NCBI GenBank assembly: GCA_963695085.1
Contig: CAVOFV010000001.1
Location: 186,001-250,000, forward strand
Length of the DNA: 64,000 nucleotides
Origin: SG8-30 sp963695085
Lineage (GTDB): Bacteria > Pseudomonadota > Gammaproteobacteria > Steroidobacterales > Steroidobacteraceae
Direction of reading: 5' to 3'
A program made the position numbers and the translations under genes. The notes beneath the pieces were generated by a model that was not told the DNA's origin, did no database searches, and was given only the letters and a program-made list of their open reading frames with translations. Of the stretch, positions 1-9,387 are shown one piece after another. Numbering within the stretch: position 1 is the first letter of the stretch; each line of letters opens with the position of its first letter.

Positions 1-664
1 GGCGCACTCCAAAGTCGGGGTAAACCAATCGCTCCAATCTCCGATCTGAGGTGTCCTTCAGCGACAAGTTGTAGTCCACTGTCTCGATGTACCTTCGCAC
101 GGCCTGCGTAAAAATTTGCATCATCTCCGGCGTCATTTCCGTCGGAATGTAGGTGCGTTTGAGTACGCGAACTACGCCCCCCGCTTCCAGCAACTGGGCT
201 GCACCAACCCTCAGTAACTCATCCAACATCTCGCGAATCGAAACATCGCCGCAGTACTGTCGAGCCAAGTGCTCAAAAGTGCCGGCAGGATCATCACCTT
301 CAACTATCAGGTCTCTAGGAAATCCGTAGGGCCCTAGGAACCTCGCTTCGGTGTGCCATCCCTCCAAGAGACGCGCTGCTTTGGCCGCATTAGTTTCCAG
401 TTCGCGGCGGCGAAGCGCTTCGTCCCTAACAAACGCCGAAACCTCCCGTCGCGTCAGCCCCGTAGCAATTGCGATTCTGGCTGCGGAGACACGCCGCCCC
501 GATCTCGCCAACTCTTTAGCTGAGACGGAAACGAAAACCTCTTTAACAACCTCTGCGAACTCCCTGAACGTAATGCCGTTTCTCAGAAGGATCCGGACCA
601 ACGACGTCATTACGGACCGGTAAGCTAATAGAAGCTCTCGTTTAACATCATATGTAATGGACAT
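1..664 (-). CDS. DUF6502-family protein (3' end outside window)
   Basis: Reading the minus strand from the ATG at 662-664 gives an uninterrupted frame of 221 codons that leaves the window at base 1. The N-terminus (RILLRNGITFREFAEVVKE), a segment of the type ARIAIATGLTRREV that looks like a helix-turn-helix, and the later DLIVEGDDPAGTFEHLARQY and YIETVDYNLSLKD blocks line up with the proteins at 874-1626 and 1885-2724. All three match the DUF6502 family, usually about 270 residues, so some 50 residues are missing. Function is unknown; the HTH-like part suggests DNA binding. No good ribosome binding site is seen, and a hairpin (674-703) sits directly upstream. Base composition is poorer in GC than in the rest of the window. 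Confidence 0.72.
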   Translation of the reverse strand, partial: MSITYDVKRELLLAYRSVMTSLVRILLRNGITFREFAEVVKEVFVSVSAKELARSGRRVSAARIAIATGLTRREVSAFVRDEALRRRELETNAAKAARLLEGWHTEARFLGPYGFPRDLIVEGDDPAGTFEHLARQYCGDVSIREMLDELLRVGAAQLLEAGGVVRVLKRTYIPTEMTPEMMQIFTQAVRRYIETVDYNLSLKDTSDRRLERLVYPDFGVR

Positions 665-673
665 GACTTAATC

Positions 674-703
674 TAGGCTGTTTCGACAATAAGTCGAAGC
701 CTA
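674..703 (-). promoter_or_regulatory. Leader hairpin upstream of first DUF6502 gene
   Basis: TAGGC (674-678) pairs with GCCTA (699-703) and TTCGAC (682-687) with GTCGAA (693-698) around an AATAA loop, leaving a 3-base bulge. It lies 9 bases upstream of the start codon at 664 and could control translation start. Role is inferred. Confidence 0.35.
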
Positions 704-790
704 TCGGAGGGCAACCTGTGTTAGTGGCTTTTCTTTCTACGCCCGGCTGGGCCAGGGCATTACGGACTTATTAACAATTATTCAATTCAA

Positions 791-828
791 ATGAGATAAA
801 ACGTTCTTAAACAATTGATTTGTCTCAT
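791..828. promoter_or_regulatory. Inverted repeat in AT-rich intergenic DNA
   Basis: ATGAGATAAA (791-800) and TTTGTCTCAT (819-828) are inverted copies matching at 9 of 10 positions, 18 bases apart, in an AT-rich tract upstream of the 1-664 gene and just past the end of the 874-1626 gene. The spacing of two helical turns or so fits an operator for a dimeric repressor. A TTATATAATT tract follows at 830-839. Confidence 0.35.
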
Positions 829-873
829 CTTATATAATTGCCATCTCTTGTAGACTTGTATTCAACGGGCCAA

Positions 874-1626
874 CTACCCGTCGCAACGCCCTGCAGTCAT
901 CGACCTAGCAAAGACGTAGGCACCCGCGCCGGCCAAGACGCTACCTGGCGAATCAAGAGACTCCGTGCGGTGCCGCACTAGCCACTCGTCGACGCCATCA
1001 ACGAAGTTCTGTCCTCGTTCCTCAACCAGTTTTTCGAAGATCGGCGCCAGGTCCGCTGGGATTCGAGAGTAGCAGGCTCGTTCGAACTTCCCGACATCAT
1101 TGGCCCTCTTCTCGCGGAGGTTGTACTCCACGGACCCCAAGAACCCAAGCAGGTGAAGCAATACGACTTCCGCAGCCAACCGGCCTCCATCAGTTCCACT
1201 ACATGCCAGCACCGACTCCGTAATCAAGACATAACTGCCATCTGCTAGGCATCGAATTGCGCCCAAACTAACAAGGTAATCCAACACAAGAGCCGACTTG
1301 TGGCTTGGGGCCGCACTCCGGACCAGATCCTCAAATGAGCCGACCGGTCCGGTCAATTCGAGCTTTCGCGGCTTGCCATCTTCATCGAGAAAACGTGGAT
1401 CCTGTCGCCAGACAAAGACAACATCCGTGCACGCTAGATGATCGTCTACGGAGCCGCCCACGCGGCGAGCAACTGAGTCTGCTCGGAGCCCAACAGTTGC
1501 ATCCTCCATTAGCCGATGAATCTCGCCCGATGAAAACCCGCATGCGCCTAGAATCTTCGCGAACGTCCTAGCCAATTGACTTGCATGGTGTGTGAGCCCA
1601 GATCCCAATGCAGCTGAATCGCTCAT
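874..1626 (-). CDS. DUF6502-family protein, second copy
   Basis: This 250-residue protein has the same order of blocks as its two neighbours: an N-terminal helical region (LARTFAKILGACGFSSGEIHRL), a segment with the family pattern WRQDPRFLDEDGKPRKLELTG, a middle block SFEDLVRS...LVLDYLVSLGAI, and EYNLREKR near the end. It matches DUF6502, of unknown function. I prefer the ATG at 1626; a TTG two codons upstream (1632) is also open. It is the most divergent of the three: the GITxxxF motif is replaced by GFSSGEI. It shares strand with the first copy and is divergent from the third, with a 258-base shared upstream region. Confidence 0.7.
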   Translation of the reverse strand: MSDSAALGSGLTHHASQLARTFAKILGACGFSSGEIHRLMEDATVGLRADSVARRVGGSVDDHLACTDVVFVWRQDPRFLDEDGKPRKLELTGPVGSFEDLVRSAAPSHKSALVLDYLVSLGAIRCLADGSYVLITESVLACSGTDGGRLAAEVVLLHLLGFLGSVEYNLREKRANDVGKFERACYSRIPADLAPIFEKLVEERGQNFVDGVDEWLVRHRTESLDSPGSVLAGAGAYVFARSMTAGRCDG

Positions 1627-1884
1627 GGTCAAATACTCATATCGGGTAACAGAAAGACGGAGAATCTCACTACAGTTCTTGAATGGACAGACCAGAAACT
1701 ACTGTGTTCATGCAGAAATTGCGCGTTCTGGAACGATAAATAACTGTCTATGTACACTCTCATGGGTCGATTCGGCACTCAGCTACGTCTGCCACTGCAT
1801 GTTGCCACGTTGCACCAATCTTTCTGCATCAGTCGTCTGAGGTGGCTTCGAAGACACGTGCCAAAAAGCAGCATCAACTAAGAC
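1627..1884. promoter_or_regulatory. Divergent upstream region between DUF6502 genes
   Basis: No gene is seen here. The stretch separates two divergent DUF6502 genes and must hold both promoters. It contains a short palindrome CGTTC-TG-GAACG (1724-1735), a possible operator. No strong sigma-70 boxes could be assigned by eye. Confidence 0.3.
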
Positions 1885-2724
1885 ATGGTTCAACTCCTCC
1901 GTCCATTAGCGCGGATTCTCCTGCGTCAGGGCATCACCGCGCACCAGTTCTCTCGCTGGGCGGGCGCCGCATTCGTCCAGGCTGCCGCCGACCTCCTCGC
2001 CGAGCAGGGGACCCCGCCCAGCTACTCGAGAATCTCAACCCTGACTGGCTTGCACCGCCATACAGTGCGCGACCTGCAGCAAAGCGCCCTGCTTGGTGAA
2101 CCGGGGCAGTCGGACGAGAAGGAATATCAACGCAATCGCCTGGCGCGAGTCCTGACCGGCTGGTTCGAGGATCCCAACTTCACGGACCGGAACGGGCGCC
2201 CGCTGCCTCTCCCCTTCGACGGACCATCGCCTTCGTTTGTCGAACTGGTGCGCGCGTACAGCGGTGATATCTACCCGAAGATCATTCTCGAAGAGCTCAC
2301 GCGTGTCGGCGCCGCGAGCATGGCGCCCGACGGCTCCATCCGCGCGGAGTCTCGTCGTTACACCCTGGGTGGCGCGGACCCGCTGTCGGTACGGCACGCG
2401 ACAGTCGTGGCTGCCGATGTGCTCAGCACGCTCGAGCACAATACGGTTGCGCCGGCAAAAGAGCGCCGCTTCGAGGATGCGTCCATTTCCGTCGCGCTGG
2501 ACGCCCAGTTCGTGCCGTTGATGCGCCGCATGCTGGAGCGGCGGGCCGCCGCGTTTCTGGACGACATCGATGGCTGGCTGCGGGAAAAGGAGAAGAAGCA
2601 GACCGCCGGACCGGAAGCGCCCGTACGCGCAGGCGTCAGGGTCGTGATGGTGGTCGATACCGCCGACACAGGCACGGACGGCATGGCCGCGGACCCCAGG
2701 GACGTTCGCCGCTCAGACGACTGA
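1885..2724 (+). CDS. DUF6502-family protein, third copy
   Basis: The protein has 279 residues. The N-terminus MVQLLRPLARILLRQGIT followed by HQFSRWAGAAFVQAAADLL, then SRISTLTGLHRHTVRDLQQ (HTH-like), RVLTGWFEDPNFTDRNGRP and a SFVELVRAYSGDIYPKIILEEL block are the standard DUF6502 layout. Function is unknown; a regulatory, DNA-binding role is inferred only from the HTH-like segment. Unlike the other two copies, its composition is GC-rich like the chromosome, so it may be the resident copy. Its last 12 bases overlap the 3' end of ligA on the other strand, so the two transcription units converge without a gap. Confidence 0.75.
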   Translation: MVQLLRPLARILLRQGITAHQFSRWAGAAFVQAAADLLAEQGTPPSYSRISTLTGLHRHTVRDLQQSALLGEPGQSDEKEYQRNRLARVLTGWFEDPNFTDRNGRPLPLPFDGPSPSFVELVRAYSGDIYPKIILEELTRVGAASMAPDGSIRAESRRYTLGGADPLSVRHATVVAADVLSTLEHNTVAPAKERRFEDASISVALDAQFVPLMRRMLERRAAAFLDDIDGWLREKEKKQTAGPEAPVRAGVRVVMVVDTADTGTDGMAADPRDVRRSDD

Positions 2725-4749
2725 CGACCGTTCTTCGAGCAACGCCAGGAACTCTTCCTCGCTCACTACCCTGACTCCGAGCGTCTCGGCCTTCCTGAGT
2801 TTGGACCCGGCCTCGGCGCCGGCCACCAGGTAGTCGGTCCTGGCGGACACACTGGCTGCCGCCTTGCCGCCCAGCACGCGAATACGGTCCTGTGCATCGC
2901 TGCGGCTCATGCTGGAGAGCGTGCCGGTAATCACGAACGTCTTGCCCGCCAGCGGCAGCGTCGCGGCCCGCTTCACCTGCACGTCAGGCCAGTGCACACC
3001 GCGATCGCGCAGCGCGGCGATGACGTCACGGTTGTGGGCTTCACGGAAGAAACCCAGCACGCGCTGCGCTACGACGGGGCCGACGTCTGGCACGGAGGTC
3101 AGCTGCTCGATATCTGCTCCGGCCAGCGATTCCAGGCTGCCGAAGTGGTTCGCCAGCGAAGCGGCAGTTGTCTCGCCGACATCCCTGATTCCCAGCGCAA
3201 ACAGGAAACGCTGCAAGGTCGTACGCTTGCTCGCCTCCAGTGCCGCAACCAGGTTCGCCGCGGACTTCGTGCCCATGCGCTCCAGGCCCGCAAGTTGCTC
3301 AGGCTCGATGCGATACAGGTCGGCCGCGTTCTTGACCAGGCCTTCATCCACCAGCTGATCCACCAGCTTGGCACCGAGACCTTCGACATCCATTGCCCGG
3401 CGCGACGCGAAGTGCTTGATCGACTCCTTGCGTTGTGCCGCGCAATACAGCCCGCCGCTGCAGCGTGCGACGGCCTCGTCTTCCTCGCGGGTAACCTCGG
3501 AGCCGCAAACCGGGCAGACCACAGGCAGGCGCGCTTTCCGGGTCCCGGCCGGGCGGCGCTGCGTCACGACGCTGACGACTTCCGGAATCACGTCCCCGGC
3601 CCGTCGTATGACGACCGTGTCGCCGACCCGGACATCCTTGCGTTGCAGCTCGTCGATGTTGTGCAGCGTCGCGTTGCTGACGGTCACACCGCCGACGAAC
3701 ACCGGCTCGAGCCGCGCCACCGGCGTCAACGCACCCGTGCGGCCGACCTGCCACTCGATGTCGCGCACCGTGGTCATCTCTTCCTCGGCCGGGAACTTGT
3801 GGGCGATGGAAAAGCGCGGAGCGCGTGCCACGAACCCCAGGCGCCGCTGGATGGCGAGCGAATCGACCTTGTAAACGACGCCGTCGATCTGGTACGGCAA
3901 CCGGGAACGGCGTGTGGCCATGGCGGCGTAATAGTCGAGCAGCCCGGACACGCCCGCCACGACCGCGGCATCCGGCGACGTGCGCAGGCCCCACCCGCGC
4001 AGCGCCTTGAGGATGTCGCTGTGGCGACCCGGTACCGCGCCGCTCTCGACCAAGCCGATGCCGTAACAGAAGAAATCGAGAGGCCTGGCTGCTGTCACCC
4101 GCGGATCCAGCTGCCGCAGGCTGCCGGCCGCCGCATTGCGCGGATTGACGAACACCTTGTCGCCGGTCTCCCTCGCTCGACGGTTCATGTCCTCGAAGTC
4201 GGCCAACGGGATATAGACCTCGCCCCGCACCTCGAGCAGCGCCGGCCAGTCTGATCCCTGCAGCCGCAGCGGCACCGACTTGATGGTCCTGATGTTGTGC
4301 GTGACGTCCTCGCCCGTGGTGCCGTCGCCCCGGGTGGCGGCCTGCGTCAATGCCCCGCGCTCGTAGACGATGCTGACCGCCAGGCCGTCGATCTTCGGCT
4401 CGCACGCGTAGGTAACTTCCTGTTCATCGCCGAGCCGCTCACGCACCCGACGATCGAACGCCTCGACGTCTGCCGGCTCGAACGCGTTATCGAGCGACAG
4501 CATGGGCACGCGGTGCTTGACCTCGCTGAATTCCGCCAATGCCGCCGCACCGACACGCTGCGTCGGCGAATCAGGCGTGACCAGCTCGGGATGCTGCTGC
4601 TCGATCTCGCGCAGCTCTCGCAACAAGCGGTCGTATTCAGCGTCCGGCACCTCCGGGTCGTCGAGGACGAAATACCGGTAGTTGTGGCGCTCGATCTCGG
4701 CGCGCAGTTCGCGGAGCCGCTCAATGAGCCGTGGCAGTGACTTGGGCAC
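2713..4749 (-). CDS. ligA: NAD-dependent DNA ligase LigA
   Basis: LigA seals single-strand nicks in replication and repair using NAD+. The 678 residues are the normal length. The Ia domain at the N-terminus (HNYRYFVLDDPEVPDAEYDRL) is followed by the adenylation motif CEPKIDGLAVS with catalytic Lys119, an OB fold, a Cys4 zinc finger (CPVCGSEV...CSGGLYC), helix-hairpin-helix repeats and a C-terminal BRCT domain (GKTFVITGTLSS onward). The start is a GTG. It is the last gene of the smc-zipA-ligA run on the minus strand, 24 bases after zipA, an order common in gammaproteobacteria. Confidence 0.97.
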   Translation of the reverse strand: MPKSLPRLIERLRELRAEIERHNYRYFVLDDPEVPDAEYDRLLRELREIEQQHPELVTPDSPTQRVGAAALAEFSEVKHRVPMLSLDNAFEPADVEAFDRRVRERLGDEQEVTYACEPKIDGLAVSIVYERGALTQAATRGDGTTGEDVTHNIRTIKSVPLRLQGSDWPALLEVRGEVYIPLADFEDMNRRARETGDKVFVNPRNAAAGSLRQLDPRVTAARPLDFFCYGIGLVESGAVPGRHSDILKALRGWGLRTSPDAAVVAGVSGLLDYYAAMATRRSRLPYQIDGVVYKVDSLAIQRRLGFVARAPRFSIAHKFPAEEEMTTVRDIEWQVGRTGALTPVARLEPVFVGGVTVSNATLHNIDELQRKDVRVGDTVVIRRAGDVIPEVVSVVTQRRPAGTRKARLPVVCPVCGSEVTREEDEAVARCSGGLYCAAQRKESIKHFASRRAMDVEGLGAKLVDQLVDEGLVKNAADLYRIEPEQLAGLERMGTKSAANLVAALEASKRTTLQRFLFALGIRDVGETTAASLANHFGSLESLAGADIEQLTSVPDVGPVVAQRVLGFFREAHNRDVIAALRDRGVHWPDVQVKRAATLPLAGKTFVITGTLSSMSRSDAQDRIRVLGGKAAASVSARTDYLVAGAEAGSKLRKAETLGVRVVSEEEFLALLEERSSVV

Positions 4750-4773
4750 GCCGGGGCCTACCTGCGGTCGCCT

Positions 4774-5760
4774 TCAGCGCTTGCGAACACGCTGGGTGAC
4801 GTGCTCGAAGTGTACGAGCTCCTCGCGCAGGTTGAGGATGCGCTGCGCGGTCAGGGTGCTGCCCTGCTCGTCCTGCAGATGCCCCTTGATCCGCTCGCAC
4901 AGCCGGCGCGCAGTCGCCAGCATCATGTCGAAAGTGGTCGGTGCGTCCACCGGCCCGGGAATGACTGCAAAGACGGATATGCCTGGAAAATCCAGCCTGT
5001 CGATGCCATCCAGGTCGAACGAACCCGGTTCAACCATGCTCGCGACGTAAAAAACCGTCTTGCCGTCTTCGCGTTCGCGATGATAGATCGAGTACTTGCC
5101 GAAAGTGAGGCCTTCCGCCTCGAGCGCCTCAACCAGCAGCCGGCCCGGCCAGCGGTCCGCATGCGCGATCAGCCGCAATGCGACGATTCGCTGCCGGCTC
5201 GCCGGATTCTCATCTTCGTCCTGCGGCGTTGCGTCGGTGGTCGCCGTGGCGGCACGATCCACGGCGGCGCCGACCTTGTTGCCCATGACCTCGTTGCGAT
5301 CCAGCGGTTGGGTGCGAACCCACGGCAATCGCTGTTCTGCCTCGCCGGCTTCGTCGCGCGGCAGGTTCTTAAGGTGTTCCGGGATATCATCCAGCCGGTC
5401 CTGCATGTCGCGATACGAAACGCGCGGCGCCACCGGCCGGCGCAGGTCGGCAGTGGCGAGTTCGGGCTCGACGTCCGCCGGGATGTTCACGATGGGCGGG
5501 TTACGCGTCGTCGTGCCCCGCTCGCGGCGGCTGGCCCGAATGGGCGGCAGCTCATCGGCATCGTCGGCTTCCTGCGCGGGGACGCTCGCTGCCGTGCGAT
5601 CGTGCGGCGCGCGGCCCCCGGCGGGCGCCGTACCGTCGGTCTGTTCCTCATCAGGTTGCGGTTCCCGGTCGCGGTGACCGCCCCGCTGGGTCTCCCACCA
5701 CCACAGCCCCGCCACCATCAGGATTCCTGCTGCCAGCAGTATCCAGCGCAACTCGGGCAT
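4774..5760 (-). CDS. zipA: Cell division protein ZipA
   Basis: ZipA anchors the FtsZ ring to the inner membrane. Residues 1-18 (MPELRWILLAAGILMVAGLW) form the single N-terminal membrane segment, followed by a long charged, Pro-rich linker and a C-terminal domain of about 140 residues (RIVALRLIAHADRWPGRLLVEALEAEGL...) that fits the FtsZ-binding fold. I chose the ATG at 5760 because GGGAG lies 7 bases before it; an upstream in-frame ATG at 5772 would add four residues. The gene begins just after smc and precedes ligA. Length (328 residues) is normal; the linker is poorly conserved, as usual. Confidence 0.9.
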   Translation of the reverse strand: MPELRWILLAAGILMVAGLWWWETQRGGHRDREPQPDEEQTDGTAPAGGRAPHDRTAASVPAQEADDADELPPIRASRRERGTTTRNPPIVNIPADVEPELATADLRRPVAPRVSYRDMQDRLDDIPEHLKNLPRDEAGEAEQRLPWVRTQPLDRNEVMGNKVGAAVDRAATATTDATPQDEDENPASRQRIVALRLIAHADRWPGRLLVEALEAEGLTFGKYSIYHREREDGKTVFYVASMVEPGSFDLDGIDRLDFPGISVFAVIPGPVDAPTTFDMMLATARRLCERIKGHLQDEQGSTLTAQRILNLREELVHFEHVTQRVRKR

Positions 5761-5774
5761 CGCAGCTCCCATCG

Positions 5775-8700
5775 CTAGCTCGCGGCCATGCGCACCGCTT
5801 CATCCACGTCGACGGACACCAGCCGGGACACGCCTGGCTCGTTCATGGTAACGCCAATGAGGTGTTCCGCGAGTTCCATCGTCGTCTTGTTGTGGGTGAT
5901 GAAAATGAACTGCACACGCGACGACATGTCGCGAACGATTTCGCAGAATCGTCCCACGTTGTGGTCGTCGAGCGGCGCGTCGACTTCGTCCAGCAGGCAG
6001 AACGGCGCCGGGTTGAGTTCGAAGATCGAGAACACGAGTGCGACCGCGGTCAGGGCCTTCTCGCCGCCCGACAGCTGGCTGATCGTCGAGATCCTCTTGC
6101 CCGGCGGTCGCGCCATCACTGCGACGCCGGCGCTGAGCGGGTCCTCGCCCACCAGTTCGAGATAGGCGCTGCCGCCTCCAAACAGGCGCGGAAATTTCTC
6201 CTTCAGTCCACTGTTGATGCGCTCGAAAGTGTCCTGAAACCGCGTCCGCGTCTCGCGGTCAATCTTGCGGATTGCCTGGTCCAGCGTCGCCAGCGCCTCG
6301 TTCAGGTCCGCAAACTGCTTGTCGAGGTACTCCTTGCGTTCGCTCTGCTCCTTGAGTTCGTCGATGGATGCGAGGTTGACCGCACCCAACCGCTCGACCC
6401 TGGCGGTGACTTCCGCCAGCTGCTCTGCCCAGGCATTGGCCTCCGCTTCCGGCGGCACTTGCTCGCGCACCTCTTCCAGCTTCAGCCGCGTCAATGCAAA
6501 CTGCTCGAGCAGCGACTCGCGCCGTACTCCGACCTCCCGCACACTGAGCCGCACCTGTTCGAGCGCGTCACGCGCCGAATCCACGCTCGTCTCGCGTTCG
6601 ACCCTGCGCTGCTCCAGCTCGCGAATCCCGGCGTCGGCATCTTCCACGGCCCGCCGGCTCCCGGCCAGCTGCTTCTCGACCTCGAGGCGGCTGGACAACA
6701 GCTCCTTCAGCCGGCGGTCGAGTTCGTCGATCGGGCTGCCACCCGAGGTGAGCTGCGACTCGAGCTCGTTACGGCGACCCCGGAACTGGTCGATCTGCGC
6801 CGTCAGGCGCTCGAGGCTGGTTTGCACCGTTGCCAGCGTCGATCGCTGCGATTCCACCCGGATCGCGACCTGCTGCGCTGCCGCGGTATCCGCCTGAAAA
6901 CGCGCGCGCGCCTGATCCAGCGCACCCTTGAGCCGGCTGCGCTCCTGTTCGAGTTGCAGACGTCGTTCCTCCAGCGTGCTCATCTGCGCCAGGCCGACCT
7001 CGAGCCGCTGCCGCGCCTCGCGCACTTCGGACTCGTCGGTTGCGGCGGCCGCTTCGGCGACGCGGCGCTCGTCGGCGATGCGCGTCAGCCGCTGCGTCTC
7101 CTGCTCCATTCGTGACGTCAGCGCATTGAACTGCCCGGTAGCCAGGGATTGGTTGCGGTGCGACTCGTTGGCCGCAACCTGCAGCCGCTCGCGGCGCTCT
7201 TCCAGCGATTGCAGGCTGACGCGCGCCGACTGCAATTCGGACTGTGCCTCTTCAAGAGCGTTCTGCGACTCACCGGCCGCGGCACGCAGCGAACGCATTT
7301 CGCCCTCGCGGGCAATGACGCCCGCGTGAACGTCCTGGTCCCGGCACACCCTCAGCCAGTTCGGTCCAAGCCAGATGCCATCCTTGGTGATGACCGACTG
7401 GCCCGGTCGCATGCTGCCGCGCAGCGCCAACGCGTCCCGCAGCGATGCCACCGCAAGCACGTTTCCGAGCAGCGGCGCAACGCTCGGCGGCGACTGCACC
7501 TTGAGCGCCAGGGCACCGGCTTGCGGCGCGTCATGCGGTCCGCCATCGCGGCCCAGGAACGTTACACTGCCCGCGTCAAGACTGCCGGCAATGGCCGACA
7601 CCGCATCGATGCCGTCCACGCAGACGGCTTCGAGATACGCGCCGAGGACGGTCTCCACGGCACGTTCCCAGCCACGCTCGACATTGAGTTCGCGGGCCAG
7701 GCGAGGTCGATCCCCGAGGCCATGACCCGCCAGCCAGCGCGTCACCTCGCCCTGCGCCTGGCCCAGCGCCGCTTGCTGCATCGCCTCCAGCGACACCACC
7801 TGCCCGCGAATTGCCTGCAGCTGTTCACGCGCCTGATCCGCAACGGCCGCCGCCTGCCGCTCCCGGACGCGAGCGTCCTGGAGTTCATTCAGCGTAAGAA
7901 CCAGTTCCTGCTGCGCAGCGGTCGCCTGCGCTTCCGACTCGGACCGCGTCGCCGACAACGCCGCGAGCTGTCCTTGCAGGTCGGCTGCCGCCAACGCCGC
8001 ATTCTCCGCCGCCAGGCGCTCGCGCTGCGCCAGCAAGCGGGCCAGCCCGAGTTCCAGCTGCTCGATCCGCGTCCGCTCGACCAGCGTCTTGCGCGAGGCC
8101 TCCGCGGCAGCTGCGCTGTACTCCTCCCAGTCCTGCTGCCACGCCTGCATCGCTTGTTCGGCGGCCTGCAGCGTCGCCGCGGCGGCCTGCTCGGTCGACC
8201 TGACCTGCGTCAGTTCCTGTTGCGCGGTCAGGCCAAATGCCGACAGCTCGTCCGCCTGTGCCTGATCACGGGCGAGCATGGCGCCGGTCTCGACCAGCGA
8301 TCGCTCGAGCTCCTCGAAGTCCGCCCGCTGCCGCTGCCGAAGTTCACGCGCGTGCTGCAGCGACTGCTCGGTGCGACTGGCCTCGGCGCCGGCCTGGTAG
8401 TAGCGCTCCTGCACGGAGGCCAGCTGGTCGTTGCACTCGGAATGCCGGGAACGCGCCTTCTCGATCTCGCTCTCGACACCGCGCAACTCGGCGATGACCC
8501 CCTGCAGGGCGGTGTCCCGCTCCCGCAGCAGTGCGCCCTGCGCATCGAGGCCGGAGTCGATTTCGTTGAGCCGCAGCGCCAGCAGCTCGGCCTGCAACTG
8601 GCGCTCGCGTTCCTTGAACCGCCGGTAGCGCCGCGCCGCGCCGGCCTGCCGCTGCAGGTGCCGGATCTGTTTTTCAACCTCCTCGCGCAGGTCGTTCAGC

Positions 8701-9278
8701 CGGTCGAGGTTCTCGCGCGTGTGGGCGATGCGGCTCTCGGTCTCGCGGCGGCGCTCCTTGTACCTGGACACGCCGGCCGCTTCCTCGACGAAGGCGCGCA
8801 TGTCGTCGGGCCGCGCCTCGATCAGCCGCGAGATCATGCCCTGCTCGATGATCGCGTAGCTGCGCGAACCCAGGCCGGTGCCGAGAAACAGCTGTGTGAT
8901 GTCCTTGCGGCGGCACCTGACGCCATTGATCAGGTAGGTGGACTGCGCGTCGCGCCCGACCTCGCGTCGCAGCGACACCTCGGCGAAGGTCGAATAGGGG
9001 CCGCCGATGGCGCCATCGGAATTGTCGAACACCAGTTCGACCGAGGCCGTGCCAACCGGCTTGCGATTGGCAGAGCCATTGAATATGACGTCGGTCATCG
9101 AATCGCCGCGCAGGTGCTTGGCCGAGATCTCGCCCATGACCCAGCGCGCCGCGTCGATGATGTTGGACTTGCCGCAGCCGTTCGGGCCAACGACGCCGGC
9201 CAGGTTACCGGGAAATTGCACCACGGTCGGGTCCACGAACGACTTGAATCCGGAGATCTTGATCTTGGAAAGACGCAT
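5775..9278 (-). CDS. smc: Chromosome segregation ATPase SMC
   Basis: SMC forms the ring-shaped condensin core that organises and segregates the chromosome. At 1167 residues it is full length. Walker A (GPNGCGKS) is at residues 31-38; two very long coiled-coil arms flank a central hinge (around GLGDRPRLARELNVERGWE to VSAIAGSL); the C-terminal head carries the ABC signature LSGGEKALTAVAL and Walker B CLLDEVDAPLDD. It leads the smc-zipA-ligA group. The 109-base gap to divergent queF must hold promoters for both. Confidence 0.97.
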   Translation of the reverse strand: MRLSKIKISGFKSFVDPTVVQFPGNLAGVVGPNGCGKSNIIDAARWVMGEISAKHLRGDSMTDVIFNGSANRKPVGTASVELVFDNSDGAIGGPYSTFAEVSLRREVGRDAQSTYLINGVRCRRKDITQLFLGTGLGSRSYAIIEQGMISRLIEARPDDMRAFVEEAAGVSRYKERRRETESRIAHTRENLDRLNDLREEVEKQIRHLQRQAGAARRYRRFKERERQLQAELLALRLNEIDSGLDAQGALLRERDTALQGVIAELRGVESEIEKARSRHSECNDQLASVQERYYQAGAEASRTEQSLQHARELRQRQRADFEELERSLVETGAMLARDQAQADELSAFGLTAQQELTQVRSTEQAAAATLQAAEQAMQAWQQDWEEYSAAAAEASRKTLVERTRIEQLELGLARLLAQRERLAAENAALAAADLQGQLAALSATRSESEAQATAAQQELVLTLNELQDARVRERQAAAVADQAREQLQAIRGQVVSLEAMQQAALGQAQGEVTRWLAGHGLGDRPRLARELNVERGWERAVETVLGAYLEAVCVDGIDAVSAIAGSLDAGSVTFLGRDGGPHDAPQAGALALKVQSPPSVAPLLGNVLAVASLRDALALRGSMRPGQSVITKDGIWLGPNWLRVCRDQDVHAGVIAREGEMRSLRAAAGESQNALEEAQSELQSARVSLQSLEERRERLQVAANESHRNQSLATGQFNALTSRMEQETQRLTRIADERRVAEAAAATDESEVREARQRLEVGLAQMSTLEERRLQLEQERSRLKGALDQARARFQADTAAAQQVAIRVESQRSTLATVQTSLERLTAQIDQFRGRRNELESQLTSGGSPIDELDRRLKELLSSRLEVEKQLAGSRRAVEDADAGIRELEQRRVERETSVDSARDALEQVRLSVREVGVRRESLLEQFALTRLKLEEVREQVPPEAEANAWAEQLAEVTARVERLGAVNLASIDELKEQSERKEYLDKQFADLNEALATLDQAIRKIDRETRTRFQDTFERINSGLKEKFPRLFGGGSAYLELVGEDPLSAGVAVMARPPGKRISTISQLSGGEKALTAVALVFSIFELNPAPFCLLDEVDAPLDDHNVGRFCEIVRDMSSRVQFIFITHNKTTMELAEHLIGVTMNEPGVSRLVSVDVDEAVRMAAS

Positions 9279-9387
9279 CCTGGCCCTGTAAATAGGATAG
9301 CCGAACCCGTACCGACGCGTAGCCCGGCGAGGGGCGGTAGTGTAGATTATTGGCCCTGCTTTGACGACGACTTGGGAGACAACCGCC

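Noticed and set aside
3099..3389. Short frames inside ligA and similar small frames within other genes
   Set aside because: They lie inside conserved genes in other frames and have no independent support.
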